From contig NZ_CAUPIY010000003.1 in the NCBI RefSeq assembly GCF_963511525.1, forward strand, positions 62,001-126,000: DNA of 64,000 bases, written 5' to 3'. Positions 52,742-61,277 of this stretch are shown here, piece after piece. The position numbers and the translations under genes were made by a program. This stretch comes from Mobiluncus sp963511525 (GTDB lineage: Bacteria > Actinomycetota > Actinomycetes > Actinomycetales > Actinomycetaceae). How positions within the stretch are numbered: position 1 is the first letter of the stretch; each line of letters starts with the position of its first letter. The notes beneath the pieces were generated by a model. The model made no database searches, was not told the origin of the DNA, and saw only the letters and a list, made by a program, of their open reading frames with translations.

Positions 52742-53728
52742 TTACTTTGCCCGCGCTGTGGATTTGCGGAGTATGAGGGAAGTTGGCAAGTGAAGGCTTT
52801 GCGCTTCTTCCCCTGCAATTAGTTTTTGCAACTCCTGAACAGCCAGAGAACTCATTTCTTCAATATCCTGGTTAATCGTGGTCAACGGTGGATTGAGGTG
52901 TTCCATAATTGGCAGGTCGTCATAACCGATAATCGATAACTCCTGTGGCACGTGGATTCCCTGTTTGCCGAGGTAGCTGAGAATCGGCCACAGTCGCGGC
53001 GTGTAAGCGATGATGGCCGCGCTGACATTGGCTTCCAACAGCTCTTGCATCAACGCAACTGAGTGCTGTTCACCGTCTGATTTCGGATTCACCACGGTTT
53101 CCAGCCCCAGTTCAGCACCAATCTCTAGGAAGACCCGAAGACGCTGTTGCGCAGTTGAAGTATGTTCTGGACCCAACACCATCCCAATGCGTTTGTGTCC
53201 CAATCCCTGCAGGTGAATCAGCGCATCGCGAATTCCTGGGTACGCATCTGAATCTACTGTAGGTACCTCGTAACCTTCCATCGTGCGATCAACGAACACA
53301 ACAGGAACTCCCGCTCGTTGCACCTGTTTTAGAGCTGAGGAATGGCGGCTTTGAATAACCAGAATCATCCCGTCAACTCGATGTTCCAAAGCTTGATATA
53401 GGAATTGCTCCTGTTGCTCAAAGTTCTCTGAGGCGTTGCCGATAATCATGGCATATCCTGCTTCTGCCAGGCTAGTTTGCAGTCCGTGGGCAAGGAGACC
53501 AAAGTACGGGTTACGTACGTCTGAAACAAGAACTGCCACGACCCGATTTTGTTTGGAACGCAGCGAACGAGCCAGTCCATTCGGAGTGTAGTGGAGCTTT
53601 TTAATCGCCGCGTAAACTTGCCTTTTAGCCTTTTCAGAAGCCGATTTTCCCGAAAGTACGCGCGAAACGGTAGCCACCGAAACCCCGGATTCCTCGGCTA
53701 CGTCTTTAATGGTCACGTTAGCGCGCAT
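52742..53728 (-). CDS. rbsR: LacI-family transcriptional regulator of the ribose operon
   Basis: 328 residues with an N-terminal helix-turn-helix and hinge (TIKDVAEESGVSVATVSRVL, then LHYTPNGLARSLR). A sugar-binding core follows (VVAVLVSDVRNPYFGLLAHG, SIIGYDDLPIMEHLNPPLTT). It is the first gene of the operon and its start is 13 bases from a 38-bp palindrome, so it almost surely represses its own transcript and is released by ribose. Confidence 0.9.
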   Translation of the reverse strand: MRANVTIKDVAEESGVSVATVSRVLSGKSASEKAKRQVYAAIKKLHYTPNGLARSLRSKQNRVVAVLVSDVRNPYFGLLAHGLQTSLAEAGYAMIIGNASENFEQQEQFLYQALEHRVDGMILVIQSRHSSALKQVQRAGVPVVFVDRTMEGYEVPTVDSDAYPGIRDALIHLQGLGHKRIGMVLGPEHTSTAQQRLRVFLEIGAELGLETVVNPKSDGEQHSVALMQELLEANVSAAIIAYTPRLWPILSYLGKQGIHVPQELSIIGYDDLPIMEHLNPPLTTINQDIEEMSSLAVQELQKLIAGEEAQSLHLPTSLILRKSTARAK

Positions 53729-53741
53729 TGACTCTCCACTC

Positions 53742-53779
53742 CATTGTGTAAACGATTACATGTAATCGTTTACACAATG
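53742..53779. promoter_or_regulatory. 38-bp perfect palindrome, double LacI-type operator
   Basis: Two 19-base arms meet at 53760/53761. Each half contains a near-symmetric LacI-family site: TGTAAACGATTACA and TGTAATCGTTTACA, sharing the central base pair region, of the general form TGTAAWCGWTTACA. It lies between the -10 box and the rbsR start, where a bound repressor would block transcription. Confidence 0.8.
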
Positions 53780-53805
53780 TTGCCACACATAGAGAGCTGT
53801 GTCAA
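53777..53805 (-). promoter_or_regulatory. Promoter of the rbs operon
   Basis: On the minus strand a perfect -35 box TTGACA (53805-53800), 17 bases, CAACAT (53782-53777) as -10. The -10 is weak, and overlaps the palindromic operator, which fits a repressed promoter. Confidence 0.55.
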
Positions 53806-53960
53806 GAAAAACCAATAGGAAAATTTTTTCCTGAAGAAACTCCCTGTTCAGAGAAGTTTGGCAGGGAAAATTCTGGGGTTAGACCAGGAAGAACGCTTCG
53901 GTAATACCCTCTAAATCTCCTGTTGACCAAGAATGGGCATCAGCAATCCGTTTGGCAAAC

Positions 53961-55106
53961 CTATATACCCGCTTCTATAACCCGCAAAGCCGCGTGCAGC
54001 ACTTCGGGGGTGGTCGCCAGGTTCAAACGGAAAGAGTTTTCAAAGCCCTTGCCCAAGTCCGCGCCGTCGTTGACGATTAGGCCGCGATCCCGCAGGGTCT
54101 GGGCTGGGCAATCTCCGAGGATTCCATCAGTTTCCCACCATGACAAATAGGTCGCCTCGGGCAGGAACACCCGGAAGTGCTCACCGTGATGGGCCAACCA
54201 GCCACGGACGGTTTCCCGATTCTCGACAATCTGCGCTTTGACTTCCCCCAACCATTCGCGGCTATCGCGGAAAGCACTGATGGATGCCAGCATCCCCCAC
54301 GGGGTCGCCCCGGAGGCAAAAACTTGCAGCGGGGTGCGCAAACGTTGCCGCAGCGATTCGTCGGGAATGATCCACTGTGCACAGTGCAGACCGGGGATGT
54401 TCCACCCTTTTGAAGCAGCTGACGCAGTCACGGTCCGGGAAGCTGCCAACGCCGAAAATTGAGCAAAGGGGTGGAACTGTCCGTCCAAGACCAGCGGGGA
54501 GTGAATCTCATCCGAGAACACTAAGACGTCTGGGTGATCTGCCAAAATAGCGCACAATCCAGACATCTCAGCGGGACTCACGCACTTACCTACAGGGTTC
54601 CAGGGGTTGCACAGCACCAGCAGCCCCCCTGCCTGCGCCGAGCGGAAAACCTGCGAAATCCCCTCCAAGTTCAGCTGATACTGGCCAGTTTGCGCATCAT
54701 AGTTGGACACGACCTGCACGACTTCGTGTCCCTGGTCTTGGGGCATCGTCAAAAATGGCATATAGGCAGGTGTCGGCACCACCACCGGAGCCTGCGGGGG
54801 AAGAATACTCATCACAGCCTGCAGCACCGACAGTACATCGGAGGCCACGCCAACCGCATCAGGCTCGATTTGCCAGCCGAATTCAGCCGCATAAAATTCT
54901 CGCATTGCCTGGCCAACATGTTGGGATAGACCTACGGGAGGGTAGCCGGTGATGGTGTCGTCGAGGGCGGACTGCAGGGTATCCCTCACGGCAGGCGCAA
55001 TCCCAAAGTCCATTTCCGCGACCCACATACCCAGGGCTCCGGGGTGGATACTCCACTTCAGGGAGCGAGATTTTTTCAAGTCAGACAAAGACGGTAACGC
55101 TATCAC
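53961..55106 (-). CDS. PatB/MalY-type PLP aminotransferase (putative cystathionine beta-lyase)
   Basis: 381 residues, class I/II aminotransferase fold. SIHPGALGMWVAEMDFGIAP at the start and LLVLCNPWNPVGKCVSPAEM identify the group, with VFSDEIHSPLVLDG (PLP Asp) and ASAASKGWNIPGLHCAQW with the PLP Lys. Members cleave cystathionine or other cysteine-S-conjugates, or act as MalY regulators. It lies between the S10 operon terminator and the rbs operon, all on the minus strand, with no obvious link to either. Confidence 0.88.
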   Translation of the reverse strand: MIALPSLSDLKKSRSLKWSIHPGALGMWVAEMDFGIAPAVRDTLQSALDDTITGYPPVGLSQHVGQAMREFYAAEFGWQIEPDAVGVASDVLSVLQAVMSILPPQAPVVVPTPAYMPFLTMPQDQGHEVVQVVSNYDAQTGQYQLNLEGISQVFRSAQAGGLLVLCNPWNPVGKCVSPAEMSGLCAILADHPDVLVFSDEIHSPLVLDGQFHPFAQFSALAASRTVTASAASKGWNIPGLHCAQWIIPDESLRQRLRTPLQVFASGATPWGMLASISAFRDSREWLGEVKAQIVENRETVRGWLAHHGEHFRVFLPEATYLSWWETDGILGDCPAQTLRDRGLIVNDGADLGKGFENSFRLNLATTPEVLHAALRVIEAGI

Positions 55107-55188
55107 CCCTATATTCTAGGGGAAATGAGCGCCAAAATGAGGTCAAGCGCCGCGCTTTCAACAGTCGGTCCCAGCGGTGCTGAAATAA

Positions 55189-55227
55189 GGACGCAGCCCA
55201 GACACATAATGTATCCGGGCCGCGTCC
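55189..55227 (-). terminator. Terminator of the S10 operon
   Basis: GGACGCAGCCCAGA and the complementary run ending GGGCCGCGTCC (with G-U pairs) form a ~14-bp stem. On the minus strand it is followed by TTATTT. It lies about 55 bases after the rpsQ stop and shows that the S10 transcript ends before the inserted genes. Confidence 0.8.
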
Positions 55228-55281
55228 TTTATCCAGATTGAAAGGTCTAAGAGACCTCAACCGAGTTTCAGTTGTGGAGAA

Positions 55282-55566
55282 TTACTTGGCCTTTTCGGCA
55301 ATCTCCACCAGGCGCCAGTGCTTAGTCTTGGACAGCGGGCGCGTTTCCATGATGACGACCAAGTCGCCGATACCGGCGAGGTTTTGCTCATCATGAACCG
55401 TAACCTTCTTGGTTTTGCGCATGACCTTGCCGTAAAGCGGGTGCTTCACGCGGTCTTCGAGCTGAACCACGATGGTTTTTTCCATGCGATCAGACACCAC
55501 GTAGCCGCGGCGCACCTTACGGTGATTGCGTTCGGTCGTTTCGGTAGTCATTGTTTCGTCTGCCAT
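55282..55566 (-). CDS. rpsQ: 30S ribosomal protein uS17
   Basis: 94 residues. NHRKVRRGYVVSDRMEKTIV and VHDEQNLAGIGDLVVIMETR are the OB-fold core, and a short Thr/Glu-rich leader precedes it. Last gene of the S10 operon, three bases after rpmC. Confidence 0.97.
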   Translation of the reverse strand: MADETMTTETTERNHRKVRRGYVVSDRMEKTIVVQLEDRVKHPLYGKVMRKTKKVTVHDEQNLAGIGDLVVIMETRPLSKTKHWRLVEIAEKAK

Positions 55567-55569
55567 TGA

Positions 55570-55812
55570 TTACTCCTTAACGCTGGGCTCGGTACGAATG
55601 CCGAGTTCCCGCTCACGGTAAATGGTGTAGATACGGGCGACATCGCGGCGAACCGCCTTAATGCGGCCGTGGTCTTCGAGCTGACCGGTAGCTTGGGCGA
55701 AACGCAGGTTGAAAAGCTCCTGCTTCGCGTCCTTCAGCTTCATCGCGAGCTGCTCGTTGTCCATGGCATCCAAATCGTTAGGAGCCAGTCCTTTGGAACC
55801 TATCATGTTCAT
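55570..55812 (-). CDS. rpmC: 50S ribosomal protein uL29
   Basis: 80 residues. LKDAKQELFNLRFAQATGQL and RIKAVRRDVARIYTIYRERE are the two helices near the exit tunnel. Overlaps rplP by four bases. Confidence 0.97.
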   Translation of the reverse strand: MNMIGSKGLAPNDLDAMDNEQLAMKLKDAKQELFNLRFAQATGQLEDHGRIKAVRRDVARIYTIYRERELGIRTEPSVKE

Positions 55813-56225
55813 TCACCACCCTCTCGGGAAATAAAACGGGTCTTGATGGGCAATTTGTGCTGGGCGCGAGACAGAGCTTCGCGGGCCAGTTCTTCGCTGA
55901 CACCAGCGATTTCAAACAGCACACGGCCGGGCTTGACCGGAGCCACCCACCATTCGGGGGAACCTTTACCAGAACCCATACGAGTTTCCGCGGGCTTCTT
56001 GGTCAGCGGACGATCCGGGAAGATGTTAATCCAGATCTTGCCACCACGCTTGACGTGACGAGTCACGGCAATACGAGCCGCTTCAATCTGACGGTTAGTC
56101 AGGTAAGCGCCCTCCAGGGCTTGGATACCGTAATCGCCGAAAGCGATTTCGGTGCCGCCCTTAGCGTAGCCACGCCGGCCCGGACGGTGCTGGCGACGCC
56201 ACTTAGTACGACGAGGAATCAGCAT
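55809..56225 (-). CDS. rplP: 50S ribosomal protein uL16
   Basis: Near the peptidyl transferase centre. MLIPRRTKWRRQHRPGRRGY, GKIWINIFPDRPLTKKPAET and MGSGKGSPEWWVAPVKPGR are typical; 138 residues. Confidence 0.97.
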   Translation of the reverse strand: MLIPRRTKWRRQHRPGRRGYAKGGTEIAFGDYGIQALEGAYLTNRQIEAARIAVTRHVKRGGKIWINIFPDRPLTKKPAETRMGSGKGSPEWWVAPVKPGRVLFEIAGVSEELAREALSRAQHKLPIKTRFISREGGE

Positions 56226-56228
56226 TGC

Positions 56229-57050
56229 TTATGCCTCCGTTTCTGTGGTTGCCCCGGCGGCGACGGTCGCGGCTTCGGGGGTTTCGTTTACGTTTTCGTT
56301 GGCCGCGTTGTCAGCAGGACGGTCGGCACGAGGACGGCGGGTCCCCGCGTGACGGTCGTTGCGGCGACCCGTGCGGCCGGCCTGTTCAGCCTGCATCCGG
56401 TTCCAATCCCGTTCGGTCATGTCACCCTTGTAAATCCAGACCTTCACACCGATACGACCAAAAGTGGTCCGTGCTTCGTAGAAGCCGTAGTCGATGTTGG
56501 CACGCAAGGTATGCAACGGCACGCGGCCTTCCCGGTAGAACTCAGAGCGGGACATTTCAGCACCGCCCAAACGACCGGAGCACTGCACGCGGATACCTTT
56601 GGCACCCGCACGCTGCGCAGACTGCATTCCCTTACGCATAGCGCGGCGGAAAGACACACGGGCGCTGAGCTGTTCAGCAATGGACTGAGCGACCAGCTGC
56701 GCATCCAAATCGGGGTTCTTAACCTCGCGAATGTTCAACTGTACCTGTTTGCCCGTCAGCTTTTCCAGCTGGGCACGCAGGCGATCCGCTTCCGCGCCGC
56801 GGCGTCCGATGACGATACCGGGACGAGCCGTGTACAGGTCAACAGACACACGATCGCGGGTCCGTTCGATTTCGACCTTAGAAATACCGGCGCGTTCCAG
56901 CTTGTCCTGCATGAGACGACGAATCTCGACGTCTTCCTTCACGAAGTCGCGGTAACGCTGACCGGACTTCGTAGAGTCAGCAAACCAGCGGGAACGGTGT
57001 TCCGCGGTTACGCCCAGACGGAAACCAGTGGGATGTACTTTCTGACCCAT
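56229..57050 (-). CDS. rpsC: 30S ribosomal protein uS3
   Basis: Forms the mRNA entry channel. MGQKVHPTGFRLGVTAEHRS, KH domain VDLYTARPGIVIGRRGAEAD and GFYEARTTFGRIGVKVWIYK are clear. A C-terminal Arg/Asn/Ala/Thr-rich tail (RRNDRHAGTRRPRADRPADN) brings it to 273 residues against ~233. Confidence 0.97.
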   Translation of the reverse strand: MGQKVHPTGFRLGVTAEHRSRWFADSTKSGQRYRDFVKEDVEIRRLMQDKLERAGISKVEIERTRDRVSVDLYTARPGIVIGRRGAEADRLRAQLEKLTGKQVQLNIREVKNPDLDAQLVAQSIAEQLSARVSFRRAMRKGMQSAQRAGAKGIRVQCSGRLGGAEMSRSEFYREGRVPLHTLRANIDYGFYEARTTFGRIGVKVWIYKGDMTERDWNRMQAEQAGRTGRRNDRHAGTRRPRADRPADNAANENVNETPEAATVAAGATTETEA

Positions 57051-57053
57051 TAT

Positions 57054-57824
57054 TTACTCCGCTCCCTTCTCAGTGCTTTTCGCGGCGGGCTTTTTTGCCG
57101 CCGTGCTCTTCGTAGCCGTGGACTTGGTCGTGGACGACTTCGAGGTCGTAGACTTTGCGGCCGTTGTCTTGGTCGCAGTGGACTTCGTCGTGGTCGACTT
57201 GGTGGTCTTGGACTTTGCAGCCGTGGACTTAGTCGTGCTCGCCTTGGTGGCCGCAGCCTTGGTTGTCGTGGACTTAGCCGTGGCTGGCTTCTTGGCAGGA
57301 GCCTTCTTGGCCGTGGTCGTGGACTTCGCAGCCGACTCTTCCTTGGCTTCTACCGGCTTAGCTGCCTTTTTTGTGACAGCGGCCGCAGCAGCCTTCTTTG
57401 CGGCGGAAGCCGAAATCCGATCAGCTTCCGGACGGCGCTGGGACGGCAAGTACGGAGCGGCAAGTTCCTTCTTGTCTTCCGCGTCTCCCACCACAATGGT
57501 CAGGTGAGAAGTACGCTTCAAGATACGCGCCCCGCGCCCTTGTGCCCGAGCCCGGAAACGCTTCATCGTGGGTCCGTCATTGACGTAGGCCTCGATGACG
57601 TACATCTCATCGGAATCAAAAGACGTACCGGCGTTGCGAGCAGCCTGTTCAGCGTTAGCCAAGGCGGAAACCAGAGTCTTGCGGATTGGCAAGGCCGGCT
57701 TTTGCGGAGCAAACTTCAGCACGTCAAGCGCCTTGTTCGCTTCCATTCCGCGCACCTCATTCATGATGCGGCGAGCCTTTTGCGGAGTCACGCGCACATA
57801 GCGGGTATGAGCAGTAGCTTTCAT
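57054..57824 (-). CDS. rplV: 50S ribosomal protein uL22 with long KST-repeat tail
   Basis: The first ~115 residues are uL22, which lines the exit tunnel (YVRVTPQKARRIMNEVRGME; YVNDGPTMKRFRARAQGRGA). About 140 further residues are almost only Lys, Ser, Thr and Ala in repeats such as KSTTTKSTATKTTAAKSTTS, like histone H1 tails. Total 256 residues, more than twice the E. coli length. The frame is open and ends just before rpsC, so the tail is real. Confidence 0.96.
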   Translation of the reverse strand: MKATAHTRYVRVTPQKARRIMNEVRGMEANKALDVLKFAPQKPALPIRKTLVSALANAEQAARNAGTSFDSDEMYVIEAYVNDGPTMKRFRARAQGRGARILKRTSHLTIVVGDAEDKKELAAPYLPSQRRPEADRISASAAKKAAAAAVTKKAAKPVEAKEESAAKSTTTAKKAPAKKPATAKSTTTKAAATKASTTKSTAAKSKTTKSTTTKSTATKTTAAKSTTSKSSTTKSTATKSTAAKKPAAKSTEKGAE

Positions 57825-57843
57825 GTTCTATCCCTCCCCCGCT

Positions 57844-58122
57844 TTAGCGGCGACCTTTCTTGTCTTCCTTGTCGTGACCACGGAAAGTACGAGTCGGAGC
57901 AAATTCACCCAACTTGTGACCGACCATGGATTCGGTGATAAACACCGGCACGTGCTTGCGACCGTCGTGCACCGCGATGGTGTGACCCAGGAAATCCGGG
58001 GTAATCATCGAACGGCGCGACCAGGTCTTAATGACGTTCTTTGTGTTGGCCTCGTTTTGTGCGTCCACCTTCTTTTGCAGGTGAGCATCAACAAAGGGGC
58101 CTTTCTTCAAACTGCGTGGCAT
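57844..58122 (-). CDS. rpsS: 30S ribosomal protein uS19
   Basis: MPRSLKKGPFVDAHLQKKVD, WSRRSMITPDFLGHTIAVHD and HKLGEFAPTRTFRGHDKEDK are typical. The ATG at 58122 gives 92 residues; a TTG two codons earlier is unlikely. Confidence 0.97.
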   Translation of the reverse strand: MPRSLKKGPFVDAHLQKKVDAQNEANTKNVIKTWSRRSMITPDFLGHTIAVHDGRKHVPVFITESMVGHKLGEFAPTRTFRGHDKEDKKGRR

Positions 58123-58137
58123 AAACAAACTCCCCTA

Positions 58138-58974
58138 TCAGCGATTCTTGCCAGTCTTACGGCGACGGACAATGTACTGATTCGACGCCTTCTTCTTGCT
58201 ACGAGTACGACCCTCGGGCTTGCCCCAGGGGCTCACCGGGTGACGGCCACCAGAAGTGCGGCCTTCGCCACCACCGTGCGGGTGGTCAACCGGGTTCATA
58301 ACCACACCACGGACCTTCGGACGGCGTCCCAACCAACGGGAGCGACCGGCCTTGCCCAAGTCGATGTTGGCATGATCGGAGTTACCGACTTCACCAATGG
58401 TGGCGCGGCAACGAGCATCCACGTTGCGGATTTCGCCAGACGGCATCCGCAGCTGAGCAAAACGCCCCTCTTTGGCGACCAGCTGGACAGAAACGCCAGC
58501 GGAGCGGGCAATCTTGGCCCCGCCGCCCGGACGCATCTCTACAGCGTGAATCGTGGTACCCAGCGGAATGTTCTTCAGCGGCAAGTTGTTGCCGGGCTTG
58601 ATATCCGCAGTGGGGCCCTGTTCGATGGAATCGCCCTGCTTCAGCTTGGACGGAGCCAAGATGTAGCGCTTTTCGCCATCGGCGTAGTGCAGCAAAGCAA
58701 TGCGCGCCGAACGGTTCGGATCGTATTCAATATGGGCTACCTTGGCGGGGATACCATCCTTGTCGTGACGACGGAAGTCAATCAGGCGGTACTGGCGCTT
58801 GTGGCCGCCACCGCGACGACGAGAGGTAATCCGACCTTTGTTGTTGCGCCCACCGGTCTTGTGCAGCGGACGAACCAGGGACTTTTCCGGGTGATCACGC
58901 GTAATTTCCGCGAAATCAGACACGGAAGAACCACGACGGCCCGGAGTTGTTGGCTTGTACTTACGAATTCCCAT
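58138..58974 (-). CDS. rplB: 50S ribosomal protein uL2
   Basis: Needed for subunit joining and peptidyl transfer. MGIRKYKPTTPGRRGSSVSD, the GKAGRSRWLGRRPKVRGVVM loop with MNPVDHPHGGGEGRT, and the basic end are all conserved. 278 residues. Confidence 0.98.
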   Translation of the reverse strand: MGIRKYKPTTPGRRGSSVSDFAEITRDHPEKSLVRPLHKTGGRNNKGRITSRRRGGGHKRQYRLIDFRRHDKDGIPAKVAHIEYDPNRSARIALLHYADGEKRYILAPSKLKQGDSIEQGPTADIKPGNNLPLKNIPLGTTIHAVEMRPGGGAKIARSAGVSVQLVAKEGRFAQLRMPSGEIRNVDARCRATIGEVGNSDHANIDLGKAGRSRWLGRRPKVRGVVMNPVDHPHGGGEGRTSGGRHPVSPWGKPEGRTRSKKKASNQYIVRRRKTGKNR

Positions 58975-58986
58975 GAGTTATCCCCC

Positions 58987-59289
58987 TTAGGCCTGCATCC
59001 CAAAGACGTCAATCGAGCCCTCTTTGAGGGTGACGATGGCGCGCTTGGTGTCGTTACGCTTGCCCCAGCCAGTACGGGTGCGCACGCGCTTGCCCTCACG
59101 GTTCTGGGTATTGACGGAAGCAACCTTTACCTTAAAGATTTCTTCGATAGCCGACTTGATTTCAACTTTGTTTGCGTCGGGTGCCACCACGAAGGTGTAC
59201 TGACCGTGGTCAATCAAGTTGTAGGCTTTTTCGCTGACGACGGGCTTAATAATCACGTCGTGCGGGTTCTTAGTCTTTTCCAGGCTCAC
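58987..59289 (-). CDS. rplW: 50S ribosomal protein uL23
   Basis: Exit-site protein that docks SRP and trigger factor. HDVIIKPVVSEKAYNLIDHG and ANKVEIKSAIEEIFKVKVAS identify it; 100 residues. Overlaps rplD by four bases. Confidence 0.97.
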   Translation of the reverse strand: MSLEKTKNPHDVIIKPVVSEKAYNLIDHGQYTFVVAPDANKVEIKSAIEEIFKVKVASVNTQNREGKRVRTRTGWGKRNDTKRAIVTLKEGSIDVFGMQA

Positions 59290-59930
59290 TTGTCTTCTCC
59301 TTTCCCAAGGAAGGAGTCCAACGCCGTTGCCGAGAACACCACATCGTCGTTAGCCAACACATCGTAGGTGTTCAGCTCGCCGACGAACAGAGCGTGGTGC
59401 TCGCTGAGGTTATTCACGCTCAACGCCACGACGTCATCAACTTCCGGGGTCAACACAATCAGGGCGCGACGATCGTCGACAACACCCTGCAAAGCTGCTT
59501 TCGCGGCCTTGGTGGACGGGGCTTCCTTGACACCGAAGTCGCTCAACACGTGGATACGCCCAGCGCGCGCCCGATCAGACAAAGCCTGGCGCAAAGCGGC
59601 GGTCTTCATCTTTTTCGGGGTGTTCTGGGAGTAGTCACGAGGCTGCGGACCGTGTACGATGCCGCCGCCAGCGAACTGCGGGGCGCGAATAGAGCCCTGA
59701 CGAGCCCGGCCGGTACCCTTTTGACGCCACGGCTTCTTGCCGCCGCCGGCAACGTCACCACGAGTCTTAGTGGCGTGGGTCCCCTGACGAGCGGCCGCCA
59801 ACTGGGCGTTTACGACCTGGTGTACCAAGGGGTTGTTAAAGTCGAGGTCGAAAACCTCTCCGGGCAGCTCTACGGTGCCGGTTTTCTTGCCGACGCCATC
59901 AAAAATGTCTACGCTGCGGTTTTCAGTCAT
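59286..59930 (-). CDS. rplD: 50S ribosomal protein uL4
   Basis: Lines the exit tunnel, and in E. coli represses the S10 operon. GGGKKPWRQKGTGRARQGSI and FAGGGIVHGPQPRDYSQNTP hold the extended loop. 214 residues. Confidence 0.97.
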   Translation of the reverse strand: MTENRSVDIFDGVGKKTGTVELPGEVFDLDFNNPLVHQVVNAQLAAARQGTHATKTRGDVAGGGKKPWRQKGTGRARQGSIRAPQFAGGGIVHGPQPRDYSQNTPKKMKTAALRQALSDRARAGRIHVLSDFGVKEAPSTKAAKAALQGVVDDRRALIVLTPEVDDVVALSVNNLSEHHALFVGELNTYDVLANDDVVFSATALDSFLGKGEDK

Positions 59931-59932
59931 TG

Positions 59933-60589
59933 TTAGGCTCCCTTCACTGCAGAGCGGATCATGACGATGCCGCCTTTGGGGCCGGGAATCGCGCCGGTCA
60001 AAACGACCAGACCCTTTTCCGCGTCCACAGCCTGAACCTTCAAGTTCATGATGGTGCGACGGTTACCGCCCATGCGACCGGCCATGTTCAAGCCTTTGAA
60101 CACGCGGCCGGGGGTGGCGCAAGCGCCGATAGAGCCGGGCTTGCGGTGGTTGCGGTGCGCACCGTGAGAAGAGGACACGCCCTGGAAACCGTGACGCTTC
60201 ATCACCCCGGCAAAGCCTTTGCCTTTGGTGTTTCCGGAAACGTCAACCAGGACTCCCGCATCAAAAACATCCGCGCCCAGTTCCTGACCGAGCTCGTAGG
60301 AGCTGGCGTCGTTGGTGCGAATTTCCGCGAGGTGACGGCGCGGCTCAACCCCGGCCTTGGCGAAGTGACCCGCCATCGGCTTGGTGACCTTGCGCTCGTC
60401 CATCTTGCCGAAGCCCAGCTGGACAGCATCGTAGCCGTCGGTTTCATTGGTACGAATCTGGGTGACGACATTCTTTTCGACCTGGACCACCGTCACGGGA
60501 ATCAACTTGCCGTCTTCATCCCAGACCTGGGTCATGCCGAGCTTGCGCCCCAGTAATGCCTTTACAGAGGCCATGGTGTCGTTAGTCAT
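59933..60589 (-). CDS. rplC: 50S ribosomal protein uL3
   Basis: ALLGRKLGMTQVWDEDGKLI, GKGFAGVMKRHGFQGVSSSH and PGRVFKGLNMAGRMGGNRRT are typical. 218 residues; an internal ATG six codons in is a possible start, but GGAGGACC fits the ATG at 60589. Confidence 0.97.
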   Translation of the reverse strand: MTNDTMASVKALLGRKLGMTQVWDEDGKLIPVTVVQVEKNVVTQIRTNETDGYDAVQLGFGKMDERKVTKPMAGHFAKAGVEPRRHLAEIRTNDASSYELGQELGADVFDAGVLVDVSGNTKGKGFAGVMKRHGFQGVSSSHGAHRNHRKPGSIGACATPGRVFKGLNMAGRMGGNRRTIMNLKVQAVDAEKGLVVLTGAIPGPKGGIVMIRSAVKGA

Positions 60590-60600
60590 CGTGGTCCTCC

Positions 60601-60909
60601 TTACAGCTTAATCTCAATATTCACGTCTGCCGGCAGTTCGAGACGCATCAGCGAATCAACTGCGGAAGGCGTGGGGTCAATAATGTCAATCAGACGCTTG
60701 TGGGTGCGAACTTCAAATTGCTCCCGGCTGTCCTTATATTTGTGCGGCGACCGAATCACAACGTAAACGTTCTTTTCGGTCGGCAGGGGCACAGGTCCGA
60801 CTACGGTAGCGCCAGCACTGGTTACCGTCTCGACAATTTTCTTTGCCGAGGAGTCAATGACCTCATGGTCATAAGACTTCAGCCGAATGCGGATTTTTTG
60901 TCCCGCCAT
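60601..60909 (-). CDS. rpsJ: 30S ribosomal protein uS10
   Basis: MAGQKIRIRLKSYDHEVIDS, GPVPLPTEKNVYVVIRSPHK and FEVRTHKRLIDIIDPTPSAV identify it. 102 residues. First gene of the S10 operon. Confidence 0.98.
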   Translation of the reverse strand: MAGQKIRIRLKSYDHEVIDSSAKKIVETVTSAGATVVGPVPLPTEKNVYVVIRSPHKYKDSREQFEVRTHKRLIDIIDPTPSAVDSLMRLELPADVNIEIKL

Positions 60910-61277
60910 GGGCTAACCTCTCTCTAACTGGTTCTTCACCGGTACACGCTTTCGGGTGTGTCGCATTTGTAAACGCAACACGAGCGAAATCTCGCACCGT
61001 TGGATTTCCATTCCACCTGACTTTTGCCAGGCAAGTGCGCACTGGGAGGCGTGAACCCGCCTCAAGATGCGCCGAGGATAAAGCCTACGCTAAAACCGCT
61101 GTCTGATGCAAATTCTGCGGTCAGTTCAAACCCACCACAAATAACTGTTCACGAAAAATGTTGCACACTTTCGACTCTTTAAATGCTATTACAAACCTAA
61201 GCCGAGACACCGCAACGCCGGGAGATACCCTAAACAGCTGAACTAAGCGGCAGACTCGGGGTAAAAAGGGGTAAAAA
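60910..61277 (-). other. Leader and promoter region of the S10 operon
   Basis: This 368-base gap has no convincing gene. It should hold the S10 promoter and a 5' leader. A small hairpin (GAGGCG 61046-61051 with CGCCTC 61058-61063) lies in the leader; I see no close match to the E. coli L4-binding leader. The right end holds the tail of the ABC ATPase transcript. Confidence 0.5.
61082..61111 (-). promoter_or_regulatory. Candidate promoter of the S10 operon
   Basis: On the minus strand TTGCAT (61111-61106), 18 bases, TAGGCT (61087-61082). A moderate match in the right place, about 170 bases before rpsJ. Confidence 0.35.

Noticed and set aside
57073..57400. Regularly spaced short repeats that could suggest a CRISPR or minisatellite
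   Set aside because: They are codon-level repeats of the Lys/Ser/Thr/Ala tail of rplV, in frame and without unique spacers.
55857..57938. 693-codon open frame on the plus strand opposite rplP, rpsC and rplV
   Set aside because: It is antisense to three certain ribosomal genes and reads as Arg/Leu/Gly/Ser low-complexity sequence; its length follows from codon bias and the repeat tail of rplV.
57823..59367. 514-codon plus-strand frame opposite rpsS, rplB and rplW
   Set aside because: Antisense shadow of conserved genes; no recognisable motifs and no ribosome-binding site.
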